A DNA stretch of 64,000 nt, taken from positions 1 to 64,000 of the forward strand of contig CAIZSE010000084.1 of the NCBI GenBank assembly GCA_903935585.1. Reading direction: 5' to 3'. The position numbers were made by a program, and so were the translations under genes. Source of the DNA: an uncultured Burkholderiales bacterium (GTDB lineage Bacteria; Pseudomonadota; Gammaproteobacteria; Burkholderiales; Burkholderiaceae_C). Position 1 is the stretch's first letter. Every line of letters begins with the position of its first letter. Below, in pieces: positions 37,163-48,035 of the stretch. The notes beneath the pieces are model-generated. The model was given only the letters and a program-made list of their open reading frames with translations, was not told where the DNA came from and did no database searches.

Positions 37163-37672
37163 TCAACGGTAAGGAGCGTCAGCGGCCCTGGCGGCAGCGA
37201 TCTCTTTTTCGTAACGGTCGCCTACGGCCAGGAGCATGTCTTTGGTGAAATAAAGGTCACCGCGTTTTTCGCCGTGGTACTCAAAAATATGCGTCTCGAC
37301 TATCGAGTCCACCGGGCAGCTTTCTTCGCAGAAGCCACAGAAGATGCACTTGGTCAGGTCGATGTCGTAGCGCGTGGTGCGGCGTGAGCCGTCTTCGCGC
37401 TGGCCGGCCTCGATGGTGATGGCCATCGCGGGGCAAACCGCTTCACACAGTTTGCAGGCAATGCAGCGCTCTTCACCGTTGTCATAACGGCGCAGCGCAT
37501 GCAAGCCACGGAAACGGGGCGAAAGCGGGGTTTTTTCTTCAGGAAACTGAATCGTCACCTTGCGGGCGAAGGCGTAGCGTCCGGTCAGGGCCATGCCCTT
37601 GAGCAACTCCACAAGCATGAAGCTCTTGAGGAAGTCCTTGATCGAGAAAGAAGAAGCAGTCATTGTTGTCAT
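37163..37672 (-). CDS. nuoI: NADH-quinone oxidoreductase subunit I
   Basis: Peripheral-arm subunit that carries clusters N6a and N6b. The 169-residue protein has two ferredoxin-type 4Fe-4S motifs, [12 protein letters not shown] and [12 protein letters not shown], after an amphipathic N-terminal helix that docks to the membrane. The ATG at 37672 lies 12 bases after nuoH; a second ATG three codons in is also possible. Confidence 0.98.
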   Translation of the reverse strand: MTTMTASSFSIKDFLKSFMLVELLKGMALTGRYAFARKVTIQFPEEKTPLSPRFRGLHALRRYDNGEERCIACKLCEAVCPAMAITIEAGQREDGSRRTTRYDIDLTKCIFCGFCEESCPVDSIVETHIFEYHGEKRGDLYFTKDMLLAVGDRYEKEIAAARAADAPYR

Positions 37673-37684
37673 GGTCTTAACCGC

Positions 37685-38767
37685 TTAAAGCCAGATGTTC
37701 CACGGCGAGTTCAACCACGCGCCGACGATCAGCAGCCACACCAAAGTGACGGGAATGAAAATTTTCCAGCCCAGACGCATGATCTGGTCGTAACGGAAAC
37801 GTGGGAAAGTGGCACGAATCCAGATGAACATGGAAACCACCATGAACGTTTTCAGGCCCAGCCAGATCCAGCCAGGCACCATGTTGAACAAGGCACTGTC
37901 GATGGGTGACAACCAGCCGCCCAGGAACATGATCACGGCCAAAATCGACACCAGCCACATGCTGGCGTATTCGGCCAAGAAGAAGATGGCAAAGCCCATG
38001 CCCGAGTACTCGACCATGTGACCTGCCACGATTTCGGCTTCGCCTTCAACCACGTCAAACGGGTGACGGTTGGTCTCAGCCACGCCGGAAATCAGGTAAA
38101 CAATGAAGATCGGAAACAGTGGCAACCAATTCCACGAAAAGAGGCCCAGCCCCATATCGGCGGCAGCGCCCTTGCCTTGTTCCAGAACAATCGCCGTCAG
38201 ATTCATGCTGCCCGAAACCATCAGAACGACGACAAAGCAAAAGCCCATGGCGATTTCGTAACTGACCATTTGGGCCGAGGCACGCAAGGCACCCAAAAAG
38301 GCGTACTTGGAGTTCGATGCCCAGCCCGCGATGATCACGCCATAAACCTCAATGGAGGTGATGGCCATCACCAGCAGCAAGCCTGCGTTGATGTTGGTCA
38401 GCGCCACTTCCGGACCAAAGGGAATCGCCACCCATGCCGCCAGTGCGGGCATGATGGCCATGATCGGACCCAGACGGAACAAGCCCATGCTGGCGGCGGT
38501 CGGGTTGATCAACTCCTTGGTGAGCAGCTTGAGCGCATCGGCGATCGGCTGCAACAGCCCCATGGGGCCCACGCGGTTGGGACCATGGCGCACTTGCATG
38601 AAGCCCAGCAACTTGCGCTCCCACAGTGTCAGGTAAGCCACGGCACCCATCAGGGGCGCCAGGATGGCCACGATCTTGATGAGAATCCACAGCACAGGCC
38701 AGACCATCGCAGCCCACCATGAGGCGGCCACCAGGTTCAGCCCGCCGTTGTACAGAGCATCAATCAT
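37685..38767 (-). CDS. nuoH: NADH-quinone oxidoreductase subunit H
   Basis: Membrane subunit that forms much of the quinone channel at the junction of the two arms. The 360-residue protein has [23 protein letters not shown], the charged [17 protein letters not shown] loop and the conserved DLVEGEAE-type cluster. The start overlaps the nuoG stop by four bases. Confidence 0.98.
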   Translation of the reverse strand: MIDALYNGGLNLVAASWWAAMVWPVLWILIKIVAILAPLMGAVAYLTLWERKLLGFMQVRHGPNRVGPMGLLQPIADALKLLTKELINPTAASMGLFRLGPIMAIMPALAAWVAIPFGPEVALTNINAGLLLVMAITSIEVYGVIIAGWASNSKYAFLGALRASAQMVSYEIAMGFCFVVVLMVSGSMNLTAIVLEQGKGAAADMGLGLFSWNWLPLFPIFIVYLISGVAETNRHPFDVVEGEAEIVAGHMVEYSGMGFAIFFLAEYASMWLVSILAVIMFLGGWLSPIDSALFNMVPGWIWLGLKTFMVVSMFIWIRATFPRFRYDQIMRLGWKIFIPVTLVWLLIVGAWLNSPWNIWL

Positions 38768-40872
38768 GCGGTCACCCCCTGGCGTGCGTCAGCGGTCAAC
38801 TGCAAGGACGGCGCGCGGCGAACCATGCTGTCAAGTTGGTAAATCGAAGCGACTGCAGGTGCGGCGGTCGAAGCGGACAAGTCAATCTTGGCTGCCGTGA
38901 GGTTGGACGCGTGAAGTGGCTTGGCCGTTGCGTGGGCCAGCACTTCTTGCGAAGTCTCAAAAGACACACCCGGGATGTCCAGCAGGTTGGCCAAAACACG
39001 CAGCACTTTCCAGGCTGGACGGGTTTCAGCCAGTGGCTTGACCACGGCATGAAAGCTTTGCAGGCGGCCTTCGGCGTTGACGAAGGAGCCCGAGGTTTCA
39101 GTGAAGGGTGCAATCGGCAGCAGAACATCGCTGAAGGCCATGTTGGCCTTGAAGGGGCTGAGCGTGACGACCATCTCGGCCTGACCCAGGGTCTGCGCCG
39201 CGGCAGCACCTGCAGCGCTGTCAAATTCGGGTTCAGTGTTGAGCAAGATGGCAGCTTTCAAACCGCCGGCCAGCATCTGGGCGGCGTTCTTGCCACCCGT
39301 CTGAGGTTGCGCACCCACCCACTGGGCGCCCACGGTGTTGGCCGCTTCGGTCAGGTAACCGACACTCGCCGAGGTTTGCTCAGCAATCCAGTTGGCCAAT
39401 GCCAACAGGGTCGATGCATTCGCTGCGTGTGCTGCGGCATTGCCCAGCAACACCGCTTTGCGATCGCCACCCAACAAAGACTTGGCGATGGCTTGGGCTT
39501 GCGGCGTGGCGGTTCCTGCGCACGGCGCTGCAACACCCTTGACGGCCGCAATGGCAGTGGCCACATCGGCCAGGCTTTGTGCCCAAGCTGAAGCCTCACC
39601 CAGCAGGGTTTGCGCCACAGGCATGGCCCAGGCGTCATCGTGGCTGAATGCAGCTGGCGATGTGATCACGTTCAACTGCGCGCCATGGCGCACTGCGTGG
39701 CGCACGCGAAGGGCAAACAGCGGGTGGTCTTTGCGCAGGTTGGAACCCACGACCAACACGCGCTGCAAGGTGGAGAGCGAGGCGATCGAGGTGCCCAAGG
39801 TGCGAACACCATCGGCTGCAGCAAACTCGGCATGGCGCAGGCGGTGGTCGATGTTGTCAGAACCCAAACCGCGCATCAAGGCGCCAGCCAGGGACAACTC
39901 TTCCACCGTGCTGTGTGGGCTGACCAGTGCGCCGATGCTGTTGGCACCGTGGTCACGCTGGATGCTTTTCAGGCCATTGGCCACGTATTCCAAAGCGGTC
40001 TGCCAGTCGACCTCTTTCCACTCGCCGCCCTGCTTGATCATGGGTCGGGTCAGGCGGTCAGGGCCGTTCAGGGCTTCGTAAGAGAAACGCTCACGGTCGG
40101 CAATCCAGCACTCGTTGACTTCTTCGTTTTCCAGAGGCACGACGCGCATGACCTGGTTGTTTTTGACCTGAACGATCAGGTTGGCACCCGACGAGTCATG
40201 GGCTGCCACCGACTTGCGGCGCGACAGCTCCCAGGTTCTGGCGTGGTAGCGGAAGGGCTTGCTGGTCAAGGCGCCCACCGGGCAGATGTCGATCATGTTG
40301 CCCGACAGTTCGGAGTCGATCGTCTGACCCAGAAAGGTCTCGATCTCGGCATGCTCGCCGCGATGCGACATGCCCAATTCCATGGCGCCAGCAACTTCCT
40401 GACCAAATCGCACGCAGCGTGTGCAGTGGATGCAGCGGCTCATCTCTTCCATGGAAATCAGCGGACCGACTTCCTTGTGGAACACCATGCGCTTTTCTTC
40501 TTCGTAGCGCGATGTGGTGCCGCCATAACCAACAGCCAGGTCTTGCAACTGGCATTCACCGCCCTGGTCGCAGATCGGGCAATCCAGCGGGTGGTTGATC
40601 AGCAAAAACTCCATGACCGACTTTTGGGCGGCAATCGCCTTGTCGCTCTTGGTGCGCACGATCATGCCTTGCGTCACCGGTGTGGCACAGGCGGGCATGG
40701 GCTTGGGGGCCTTTTCGACCTCGACCAGGCACATGCGGCAGTTGGCCGCGATGGAGAGTTTTTTGTGATAACAGAAATGCGGAATGTAGGTGCCCGCTTT
40801 TTCAGCGGCATGCATCACCATGCTGCCTTCGGCAACTTCCACTTTCTGACCGTCGAGTTCTATTTCAACCAT
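38764..40872 (-). CDS. nuoG: NADH-quinone oxidoreductase subunit G
   Basis: The largest peripheral subunit, carrying N1b, N4 and N5. The 702-residue protein starts with a 2Fe-2S domain ([21 protein letters not shown], then CATPV), the H-x3-C-x2-C-x5-C set in [14 protein letters not shown], and two 4Fe-4S motifs around [16 protein letters not shown] and [10 protein letters not shown] degenerate molybdopterin-oxidoreductase domain follows. It is shorter than the E. coli protein (about 900), as is usual in betaproteobacteria. It overlaps nuoF by eight bases. Confidence 0.98.
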   Translation of the reverse strand: MVEIELDGQKVEVAEGSMVMHAAEKAGTYIPHFCYHKKLSIAANCRMCLVEVEKAPKPMPACATPVTQGMIVRTKSDKAIAAQKSVMEFLLINHPLDCPICDQGGECQLQDLAVGYGGTTSRYEEEKRMVFHKEVGPLISMEEMSRCIHCTRCVRFGQEVAGAMELGMSHRGEHAEIETFLGQTIDSELSGNMIDICPVGALTSKPFRYHARTWELSRRKSVAAHDSSGANLIVQVKNNQVMRVVPLENEEVNECWIADRERFSYEALNGPDRLTRPMIKQGGEWKEVDWQTALEYVANGLKSIQRDHGANSIGALVSPHSTVEELSLAGALMRGLGSDNIDHRLRHAEFAAADGVRTLGTSIASLSTLQRVLVVGSNLRKDHPLFALRVRHAVRHGAQLNVITSPAAFSHDDAWAMPVAQTLLGEASAWAQSLADVATAIAAVKGVAAPCAGTATPQAQAIAKSLLGGDRKAVLLGNAAAHAANASTLLALANWIAEQTSASVGYLTEAANTVGAQWVGAQPQTGGKNAAQMLAGGLKAAILLNTEPEFDSAAGAAAAQTLGQAEMVVTLSPFKANMAFSDVLLPIAPFTETSGSFVNAEGRLQSFHAVVKPLAETRPAWKVLRVLANLLDIPGVSFETSQEVLAHATAKPLHASNLTAAKIDLSASTAAPAVASIYQLDSMVRRAPSLQLTADARQGVTA

Positions 40873-42241
40873 GGGTCTTCACCGCTGTTGTATCGGCACC
40901 GACCATGGAGGTCTTGTGCTCGATGAGGTGTACAAATTCGTGACGGAAATGCTTGAGCATGCCGCGAACGGGCATGGCTGCGGCATCGCCCAAGGCGCAA
41001 ATCGTGCGGCCCATGATGTTGCCAGCCACGCTGTCCAGCATGTCGATGTCACTGGGGCGGCCATGGCCGTTTTCGATGCGGTCCACCATGCGCCACAACC
41101 AGCCCGTGCCTTCGCGGCAAGGGGTGCATTGGCCGCAGGACTCATGCGAGTAAAAGTAAGACAGTCGGGCCAGGGCCTTGACCATGCAACGCGTCTCGTC
41201 CATCACGATCACGGCGCCTGAGCCCAGCATGGAGCCGCCTTCTTTGGCGATGCTGTCGTAGTCCATGGTCAGCTTCATCATCAAATCGGCAGGGACCACG
41301 GGAGAAGACGAACCACCGGGGATGACGGCCTTGAGCTTGCGGCCACCGCGCACGCCACCGGCGAGTTCGAGCAGCTTGGCAAATGGCGTGCCCATGGGCA
41401 CTTCGTAGTTGCCGGGGTGCTCCACGTCACCGCTGACCGAATAGATCTTGGTGCCGCCATTGTTGGGCTTGCCGCATTCGAGGTAGGCCTGGCCGCCATT
41501 GCGGATGATCCAGGGGACGGCCGCGAATGTTTCGGTGTTGTTGATGGTGGTGGGCTTGCCATACAGGCCAAAGCTGGCCGGGAAAGGCGGCTTGAAGCGT
41601 GGCTGGCCTTTTTTGCCTTCGAGTGATTCGAGCAAAGCCGTTTCTTCGCCACAGATGTAAGCACCAAAACCATGGGAAGCGTGCAACTGAAAGCTGAAGG
41701 TGCTGCCCAGGATGTTGTCGCCCAGGTAGCCGGCAGCGCGTGCCTCTTCCAGAGCGGCTTCAAAGCGGTCATAGGTGTGGAAAATTTCGCCGTGGATGTA
41801 GTTGTAACCCACGCTGATGCCCATGGCGTAAGCGGCAATGACCATGCCTTCGATCACCGTGTGCGGGTTGTACTCCATGATGTCGCGGTCTTTGCATGTG
41901 CCCGGCTCGCCTTCGTCCGAGTTGCACACCAAATACTTTTGGCCCGGGAACTGGCGGGGCATGAAGCTCCACTTCAGGCCCGTAGGAAAGCCGGCACCGC
42001 CACGGCCTCGCAGGCCTGATTCCTTGACGGTGGCGATCACCTGGTCTTGCGTCAGACCTTCACCGCCATCTTTGCCCAGCATCTTGCGCAAGGCCGCATA
42101 GCCGCCGCGCGCTTCGTAGTCTTTGATGCCCCAATTGCTGCCATTCAGGCCCGCATAAATCTGCGGATTGATGTGGCGATCGTGGAAGCAGGATTCCACG
42201 CCGGTGGCCTGGAACTGGCTCAGGATTTGTTCGACTTTCAT
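40865..42241 (-). CDS. nuoF: NADH-quinone oxidoreductase subunit F
   Basis: The NADH-oxidising subunit with FMN and cluster N3. The 458-residue protein has the NADH/FMN-binding [16 protein letters not shown] and [18 protein letters not shown], and the 4Fe-4S ligands in [14 protein letters not shown] plus a distal cysteine in TICALGDAA. The ATG at 42241 overlaps the nuoE stop by one base (TGATG), so I discard a longer upstream reading. Confidence 0.98.
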   Translation of the reverse strand: MKVEQILSQFQATGVESCFHDRHINPQIYAGLNGSNWGIKDYEARGGYAALRKMLGKDGGEGLTQDQVIATVKESGLRGRGGAGFPTGLKWSFMPRQFPGQKYLVCNSDEGEPGTCKDRDIMEYNPHTVIEGMVIAAYAMGISVGYNYIHGEIFHTYDRFEAALEEARAAGYLGDNILGSTFSFQLHASHGFGAYICGEETALLESLEGKKGQPRFKPPFPASFGLYGKPTTINNTETFAAVPWIIRNGGQAYLECGKPNNGGTKIYSVSGDVEHPGNYEVPMGTPFAKLLELAGGVRGGRKLKAVIPGGSSSPVVPADLMMKLTMDYDSIAKEGGSMLGSGAVIVMDETRCMVKALARLSYFYSHESCGQCTPCREGTGWLWRMVDRIENGHGRPSDIDMLDSVAGNIMGRTICALGDAAAMPVRGMLKHFRHEFVHLIEHKTSMVGADTTAVKTHG

Positions 42242-42729
42242 CAAGCGGCCTCGGCTTTCTTCAAGCTGTCGACGAGTTGGTCGAGCTTTTCGTGGCTCAT
42301 GAAGCTGCACATGTGGCGGTCGTTGACCAGCAACACGGGGGCATCGGCACAAGCGCCCTGGCATTCGCTGGGCTGCAGGGTGAACAGGCCATCGGCCGTG
42401 GTTTCACCAACTTGCACGCCGAGCTTGTGCTCCAGATGCGCCAAAGCCTGGGCACCACCACGCAACTGACAAGGCAGGTTGGTGCAAACGTTCAGCTTGA
42501 ACTTGCCCACCGGCTTTTGGTTGTACATGTTGTAGAAGGTGGTGACTTCGTGCACGGCCATCACGGGCATGCTCAAAAACTCGGCCACGACCTTTTCGCT
42601 GTCGGGGCTCACCCAGCCAAGTTCTTGCTGCACGATAGCCAGGCAGGCCATCACGGCCGACTGCTTTTGGTCCGCAGGGAACTTGGCGACTTCACGCGCG
42701 AAGCGTGCTTTGGTTGACTCAGAGATCAT
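42241..42729 (-). CDS. nuoE: NADH-quinone oxidoreductase subunit E
   Basis: Thioredoxin-like 2Fe-2S (N1a) subunit, 162 residues. Ligands are in [11 protein letters not shown] (C-x4-C) and CQGACADAP (C-x3-C). The start overlaps the nuoD stop by four bases and the stop overlaps the nuoF start. Confidence 0.98.
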   Translation of the reverse strand: MISESTKARFAREVAKFPADQKQSAVMACLAIVQQELGWVSPDSEKVVAEFLSMPVMAVHEVTTFYNMYNQKPVGKFKLNVCTNLPCQLRGGAQALAHLEHKLGVQVGETTADGLFTLQPSECQGACADAPVLLVNDRHMCSFMSHEKLDQLVDSLKKAEAA

Positions 42730-43979
42730 CGGTCAATCTCTCCAAAAACAATGTCCATGGTCCCGATGATCGCGACCGCATCGGCCAGCATATGGCCACG
42801 GGCCATTTCATCGAGGGTGGCCAGATGGGCAAAGCCCGGGGCACGAATTTTCAGGCGGTAAGGCTTGTTGGCCCCATCGCTGACGATGTAGATGCCGAAC
42901 TCCCCTTTGGGGTGTTCGACCGCGGCGTAAGCCTCGCCTTCGGGCACGTGAAAACCTTCTGTGAAAAGCTTGAAGTGGTGGATCAAGTCTTCCATGTTGG
43001 ACTTCATGCCCTCACGCGCAGGCGGCGCAACCTTGTGGTTGTCGGTGATGACCGGGCCAGAGTTGGCACGCAACCATTTCACGCACTGCTGGATGATGCG
43101 GTTGGACTCGCGCATCTCCTGCACACGCACCAGGTAACGGTCATAGCTGTCACCGGTTTTGCCCACGGGCACATCGAACTCGATCTGTCCATAGGCGTCG
43201 TACGGCTGCTTCTTGCGCAAGTCCCAGGCAAAGCCGGAGCCTCGCAGCATGGGACCTGTCATGCCCAGATTCAGGGCGCGTTCAGGGGAGACAACGCCGA
43301 TACCGACCGTGCGCTGTTTCCAGATGCGGTTGTCGGTCAGCAAGGTTTCGTACTCGTCCACGCACTTGGGAAAGCGCTGGGTAAAGTCGTCGATGAAGTC
43401 CAGCAAGGAACCGCTGCGGTTCTTGTTGAGCCGCTCGATGGCCTTGGCATTCTTGATCTTGCTGACCTTGTATTGCGGCATGCTGTCAGGCAAATCGCGG
43501 TACACGCCGCCCGGACGGAAATAAGCCGCGTGCATGCGTGCGCCCGAAACGGCCTCGTACATGTCAAACAAGTCTTCGCGTTCACGGAAGGTATAGATCA
43601 GGACAGTGGAACTGCCGCAATCGTTGCCGTGCGAGCCCAACCACATGAGGTGGTTCAGCACCCGGGTGATTTCAGAAAACATCACACGGATGTATTGGGC
43701 GCGCATGGGCACTTCAAGGCCCAGCAATTTTTCGATGGCCAGGCAGTACGCGTGCTCGTTGCACATCATCGACACATAGTCGAGCCGGTCCATGTAGGGC
43801 AAGGACTGGATGTAGGTTTTGCTCTCGGCCAGTTTTTCGGTGGCACGGTGCAGCAGACCAATGTGCGGATCGGCGCGTTGCACGACTTCGCCGTCCAGCT
43901 CCAGCACCAGACGCAGCACGCCGTGCGCAGCAGGGTGCTGTGGACCGAAGTTCAGCGTGTAGTTCTTGATTTCGGCCAT
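42726..43979 (-). CDS. nuoD: NADH-quinone oxidoreductase subunit D
   Basis: The 49-kDa-type subunit, descended from the large subunit of NiFe hydrogenases, which lines the quinone pocket with NuoB. The 417 residues include [34 protein letters not shown] and the C-terminal DIVFGEIDR. It starts one base after the nuoC stop. C and D are separate genes here, unlike the fused E. coli nuoCD. Confidence 0.98.
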   Translation of the reverse strand: MAEIKNYTLNFGPQHPAAHGVLRLVLELDGEVVQRADPHIGLLHRATEKLAESKTYIQSLPYMDRLDYVSMMCNEHAYCLAIEKLLGLEVPMRAQYIRVMFSEITRVLNHLMWLGSHGNDCGSSTVLIYTFREREDLFDMYEAVSGARMHAAYFRPGGVYRDLPDSMPQYKVSKIKNAKAIERLNKNRSGSLLDFIDDFTQRFPKCVDEYETLLTDNRIWKQRTVGIGVVSPERALNLGMTGPMLRGSGFAWDLRKKQPYDAYGQIEFDVPVGKTGDSYDRYLVRVQEMRESNRIIQQCVKWLRANSGPVITDNHKVAPPAREGMKSNMEDLIHHFKLFTEGFHVPEGEAYAAVEHPKGEFGIYIVSDGANKPYRLKIRAPGFAHLATLDEMARGHMLADAVAIIGTMDIVFGEIDR

Positions 43980-43980
43980 G

Positions 43981-44589
43981 TCAGTTCAGGCCTCCGTAGT
44001 TGTCATCGCGGATGATTCGCGGTGTGATTTCACGCGGCTCAATGCTCACGGGCTCGTAAATCACGCGCTTACGCTCGGCGTCGTAACGCATTTCGACATG
44101 CCCCGACAGCGGGAAGTCCTTGCGGAAAGGGTGACCGATGAAACCGTAGTCGGTCAAAATGCGGCGCAGGTCGTTGTGGCCCTCGAAGACGATGCCATAC
44201 AGGTCAAACGCTTCGCGCTCATACCAGTTGGCTGAATTCCAGATGTCATTGACCGAATCCACCAAAGGCAAATCGTCCTCGGGACAAAGCACCTTGACAC
44301 GCACGCGCTGGTTCAGGCTGACCGACAACAAATGCACGGTGACGCCAAAACGTGGGCCATCGGTGCCCACTTCACGGTAAGCAGAATAGTCCACACCCGC
44401 CAGGTCGATCAGTTGTTCAAATTGGCAACCCGGCGCCACAAACAGGGTTTGCATCACACCCAGGTAGTTGGCCGCGTTCACGTGAACAGTGACCTCACCC
44501 AGAGCAATCGAAATACGTTGAACCCGATCACCCAAAGCCGCAGCCAGGGTGTCTTGCAGGTCTGCGGGACGAATGGCGAAATCAGTCAT
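43981..44589 (-). CDS. nuoC: NADH-quinone oxidoreductase subunit C
   Basis: The 30-kDa-type peripheral subunit, 202 residues, without cofactors. The signature is [31 protein letters not shown], followed by [19 protein letters not shown]. The ATG at 44589 has a good AAGGGA site; an upstream in-frame ATG would overlap nuoB. Confidence 0.98.
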   Translation of the reverse strand: MTDFAIRPADLQDTLAAALGDRVQRISIALGEVTVHVNAANYLGVMQTLFVAPGCQFEQLIDLAGVDYSAYREVGTDGPRFGVTVHLLSVSLNQRVRVKVLCPEDDLPLVDSVNDIWNSANWYEREAFDLYGIVFEGHNDLRRILTDYGFIGHPFRKDFPLSGHVEMRYDAERKRVIYEPVSIEPREITPRIIRDDNYGGLN

Positions 44590-44599
44590 CTTTGTCCCT

Positions 44600-45079
44600 T
44601 CACGCACGCGCAATCGTGTGGGTACGGCGGATCTTTTGTTGCAACTGGATGATGCCGTAGATCAGCGCCTCTGCAGTGGGCGGGCAGCCTGGCACATACA
44701 CATCGACCGGCACAATGCGGTCGCAACCGCGCACCACGGAATAGCTGTAGTGGTAATAACCACCGCCATTGGCACAGGACCCCATCGAGATCACCCAGCG
44801 CGGCTCGGACATCTGGTCATACACCTTGCGCAGGGCCGGGGCCATTTTGTTGCACAAAGTACCGGCCACGATCATCAGATCGGCCTGACGGGGACTGGCA
44901 CGAAACACCTCGGCACCAAAGCGCCCCAAGTCGTAACGTGCAGCCGCCGAATGCATCATCTCGACTGCGCAGCAGGCCAGACCAAAAGTCATGGGCCACA
45001 GCGAGCCGGTTTTGGCCCAATTCACCACCGAGTCGTAACTCGTGGTGATAAAGCCTTCTTTCATCACGCCTTCAATCAT
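44600..45079 (-). CDS. nuoB: NADH-quinone oxidoreductase subunit B
   Basis: Carries cluster N2, the last iron-sulfur centre before quinone. The 159-residue protein shows the adjacent cysteines of [11 protein letters not shown], a third in [18 protein letters not shown] and the fourth in [15 protein letters not shown]. The ATG at 45079 follows a GAGGA ribosome site. Confidence 0.98.
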   Translation of the reverse strand: MIEGVMKEGFITTSYDSVVNWAKTGSLWPMTFGLACCAVEMMHSAAARYDLGRFGAEVFRASPRQADLMIVAGTLCNKMAPALRKVYDQMSEPRWVISMGSCANGGGYYHYSYSVVRGCDRIVPVDVYVPGCPPTAEALIYGIIQLQQKIRRTHTIARA

Positions 45080-45124
45080 TTTTTAATCCTCAAGCAGACT
45101 GCATGCTGTTGTCAGTGCGAACGA

Positions 45125-45484
45125 TCATTCCCAGTCCAGGGCGCCTTTTTTCCACTCGTAGACAAAGCCCACAACAAGAATGGTCAGAAATATCACCACG
45201 GCCACAAAACCGGCCATGCCCACTTCCTTGAGCGCAATCGCCCAGGGAAACAGGAAAGCGATTTCCAGATCGAACAAGATGAACAAGATGGCGACCAAGT
45301 AGTAGCGCACATCGAACTTCATGCGGGCGTCTTCGAAAGCTTCGAAACCGCACTCATAGGGGGAATTTTTCTCCGCATCAGGTCTGTTGGGGCCAAGGAT
45401 GTAGCCCAAAACCTGGGGAATCACGCCGACTGCAATGCCGACCAAAATGAACAAGAGAATGGGAAGGTATTGATCGAGGTTCAT
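45125..45484 (-). CDS. nuoA: NADH-quinone oxidoreductase subunit A
   Basis: First gene of the nuo operon: a 119-residue, three-helix membrane subunit. It has the conserved [32 protein letters not shown] loop-helix with the quinone-site cysteine. The ATG at 45484 ([13 protein letters not shown]) gives the normal length. The short space to the upstream tRNA-Leu gene must hold any dedicated promoter, unless transcription reads through the tRNA. Confidence 0.97.
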   Translation of the reverse strand: MNLDQYLPILLFILVGIAVGVIPQVLGYILGPNRPDAEKNSPYECGFEAFEDARMKFDVRYYLVAILFILFDLEIAFLFPWAIALKEVGMAGFVAVVIFLTILVVGFVYEWKKGALDWE

Positions 45485-45549
45485 TTTGAGACTACCGGCA
45501 TCACCGAATGAATAGGCCAGGCATTGCAACCTGGGCTTTTCTGTTTGTC

Positions 45550-45634
45550 TGGTGCCGTCGGCGAGACTCGAACTCGCACAGCTTTCGCCACTACCCCCTC
45601 AAGATAGCGTGTCTACCAATTTCACCACGACGGC
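45550..45634 (-). tRNA. tRNA-Leu (anticodon GAG)
   Basis: An 85-base class II tRNA with encoded CCA. The acceptor stem GCCGTCG pairs with CGACGGC. The anticodon arm CTATC-TTGAGGG-GGTAG shows GAG. A long variable arm (TGGCGAAAGCTG region) and the T-arm GCGAG-TTCGAGT-CTCGC complete the fold. It matches E. coli leuU closely, and leuU is also next to secG there. Confidence 0.97.
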
Positions 45635-45777
45635 TGGATACTTTTGCCCGGGTTGCGTGAGGTGCACCAAGTGGCGCATTTAGCTCTCCGGACAATCCCG
45701 TAGTTTACTCTGAAAACCCTGCTGATTCCTTGCAAAAACCGGGAAATTTGTGCAGGGCAGCAAAGCTGAACAGCAGC

Positions 45778-46173
45778 TTACTTGGCAGGCGCAGGTGGCA
45801 CGCTGTTGTCAGGCTTTGCAGCAGGCGTGTTGCCGGGAATTTGAGCAGCCGGGCTGCTGTCAATGGGCGTGGTTGGCGCAGCAGGCGCTGTCAAAGTGGT
45901 GCCTTCCAGCACGCTGCCGGACGGGGCTGTAGGTCGGAGGTTGCTGAAATAAGCCAACAACAAAGTACACGCAAAAAACACCGCTGCCAGAACCGCCGTG
46001 GTGCGCGACAGAAAATTGGCGCCGCCCGTGGCCCCAAACAGGCTGCCCGAACCACCGCTGCCAAATGCCGCACCCATGTCGGCACCTTTGCCATGCTGAA
46101 TCAAAATCAAACCGATCATGGCCAGCGCCGACAACATCTGAACCACCAAAATCAAAGTCAACACCATGCTCAT
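45778..46173 (-). CDS. secG: Preprotein translocase subunit SecG
   Basis: SecG is the small non-essential subunit of the SecYEG channel. The 131-residue protein has two membrane segments (about 5-25 and 55-75) flanking the conserved QHGKGADMGAAFGSGGSGSLFG loop. An alanine/proline-rich tail of about 50 residues extends the protein beyond the E. coli length, as is common in this group. The ATG at 46173 is preceded by GGAGA; a start four codons upstream would include that site and is rejected. Confidence 0.95.
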   Translation of the reverse strand: MSMVLTLILVVQMLSALAMIGLILIQHGKGADMGAAFGSGGSGSLFGATGGANFLSRTTAVLAAVFFACTLLLAYFSNLRPTAPSGSVLEGTTLTAPAAPTTPIDSSPAAQIPGNTPAAKPDNSVPPAPAK

Positions 46174-46211
46174 CTGTATCTCCAAAAATCAATAAAAGGT
46201 TGGCAAAAGGC

Positions 46212-46964
46212 TCAGCGTGAGGCCATCGCCAACATGGACAAAAAGTCGGGCGCCTTGAGTGCCGCCCCGCCAATCAGGCCACCATCCACATCGGGCTGGG
46301 CCAGCAATTGGGCTGCAGTGGCAGCCGTCATGCTGCCACCATACAAAATAGACACCCTGTCCGCATGCGCGCTGGCGGCTTGCAACTGTGCACGCAACAC
46401 GGCGTGCACTTGTTGCGCCTGGTCAGGCGTTGCGGTCAATCCGGTACCAATGGCCCACAAGGGTTCGTAAGCCACCACGATTTCACTGATGCAATGGCCG
46501 TTGGCATGGATCACGGCAGCCAACTGGCGCTTGACCACGGCCTCGGTTTGTCCAGCTTCACGCTCTGCCAGGCTTTCACCCAAGCACACGATCGGGGTGA
46601 TGCCGGCAGCCAGTGCGCGTTGCGCTTTGGCCGCCACCAGCACATCCGATTCGGCGTGGTGCAGGCGTCGCTCCGAATGCCCCACGATGCAGTAGCGCAC
46701 CGCAAAATCCTGCAGCATACGGGCCGATACTTCGCCCGTGTAGGCACCCGACTCGTGGTCAGACACATCTTGCGCACCCAATTCAATGGACGAGCCAGAC
46801 AGCAAGTTTTGCAGCTGTGCCAGATAGGCCGTCGGCACACAAACGGCAGCGCGGCAATGCACACCCGCCATGCCCGCTAAGAGCGCGGACACCAACGATG
46901 CGTTGTCAGCCAGGCTGCCATTCATCTTCCAGTTACCGACCATCAACTTGCTGCGCATCATCAT
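46212..46964 (-). CDS. tpiA: Triosephosphate isomerase
   Basis: Interconverts glyceraldehyde-3-phosphate and dihydroxyacetone phosphate. The 250-residue barrel has GNWKMNG, the catalytic His in IVGHSERR, the catalytic Glu in [13 protein letters not shown], and the phosphate-binding LYGGSM. The first of three consecutive ATGs, at 46964, overlaps the stop of the oxidoreductase gene by four bases. tpiA-secG is a conserved pair. Confidence 0.98.
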   Translation of the reverse strand: MMMRSKLMVGNWKMNGSLADNASLVSALLAGMAGVHCRAAVCVPTAYLAQLQNLLSGSSIELGAQDVSDHESGAYTGEVSARMLQDFAVRYCIVGHSERRLHHAESDVLVAAKAQRALAAGITPIVCLGESLAEREAGQTEAVVKRQLAAVIHANGHCISEIVVAYEPLWAIGTGLTATPDQAQQVHAVLRAQLQAASAHADRVSILYGGSMTAATAAQLLAQPDVDGGLIGGAALKAPDFLSMLAMASR

Positions 46965-47974
46965 CCCCAGGTGACCACCAACTTGCCCACATGCTGGTTG
47001 GTCTCCATCAGGGCATGGGCTTGCGCCGCACCCGATGGCAAGCCGCCCCCAGCCTGCACAGCAGAAAAGACACTGTGAATGACCGGCTTGATGCGGCCCG
47101 ACTCGATCCAGGGCCAGACAGTCTCACGCAAAGACTTGGCAATCGCGGCTTTGAATGCCACCGGCCGCGGACGCAGCGTAGAACCCGTGATCGTCAAACG
47201 GCGACGCAAGACAATGCCGGCATTGAACTCGCTCTTGACCCCGCCTTGCACCGCAATGATGACCAGTCGGCCATCTTCGGCCAGGGCCTCGACTTCGCGC
47301 GCCACATAGTCGCCAGCGACCATGTCCAGAATCACGTTCACCCCCGCGCCATCGGTGAGGCGCTTGACCTCGGCCAAGAAATCGGTGGTTTTGTAGTTGA
47401 TGGCGTGGTCTGCACCCAAAGCCAGGCAAGCCTGGCATTTGTCATCAGAGCCTGCCGTGGCGATCACTTTGGCGCCTGCCGCTTTGGCCATCTGAATGGC
47501 CGTGACGCCAATGCCACTGGTGCCGCCCTGGATCAGCAAGGTCTCGCCCGCTTGCAAACGCCCACGGTCAAACACATTGCTCCACACGGTAAAAAATGTC
47601 TCCGGCAGCGAAGCGGCCTCGATGTCACTCAGGCCACGGGGCACTGGCAAACATTGTTCTATGGGCGCCACACACAGTTGCGCATAGCCGCCGCCAGCCA
47701 CCAAAGCGCATACGCGGTCACCGACAGCCAGGCCAACTTTGGCCATGGCCTGCACATCACCCGACACCACCACACCGGCCACTTCAAGGCCCGGAATGTC
47801 CGATGCACCTGGTGGCACGGGGTAATTGCCGGTGCGTTGCAGCACGTCGGGGCGGTTGATGCCGCTGGCCGACACGCGAATGAGCAACTCCCCTGCCCCG
47901 GCCACAGGGTCAGGACGGGTTCCAGGCACCAGCACCTCAGGGGCACCGTAGCTTTGAATTTCAATGACGTTCAT
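46961..47974 (-). CDS. NAD(P)H-quinone oxidoreductase, zinc-independent MDR family (PIG3-like)
   Basis: A 337-residue medium-chain reductase without the zinc ligands of alcohol dehydrogenases. It has an N-terminal GroES-like domain ([33 protein letters not shown]) and a Rossmann domain with [28 protein letters not shown]. The PGLEVAG and R-x-G-x-YP features fit the PIG3/quinone oxidoreductase branch. It lies between pnp and tpiA on the same strand; the stop is fused to the tpiA start (ATGA). Natural substrate unknown. Confidence 0.9.
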   Translation of the reverse strand: MNVIEIQSYGAPEVLVPGTRPDPVAGAGELLIRVSASGINRPDVLQRTGNYPVPPGASDIPGLEVAGVVVSGDVQAMAKVGLAVGDRVCALVAGGGYAQLCVAPIEQCLPVPRGLSDIEAASLPETFFTVWSNVFDRGRLQAGETLLIQGGTSGIGVTAIQMAKAAGAKVIATAGSDDKCQACLALGADHAINYKTTDFLAEVKRLTDGAGVNVILDMVAGDYVAREVEALAEDGRLVIIAVQGGVKSEFNAGIVLRRRLTITGSTLRPRPVAFKAAIAKSLRETVWPWIESGRIKPVIHSVFSAVQAGGGLPSGAAQAHALMETNQHVGKLVVTWG

Positions 47975-48035
47975 GGGGCAGCCTTGTACAGGTCAGTCCG
48001 GGCAGCGTTTGGCCACCCGGAACCACCTCAGAGGA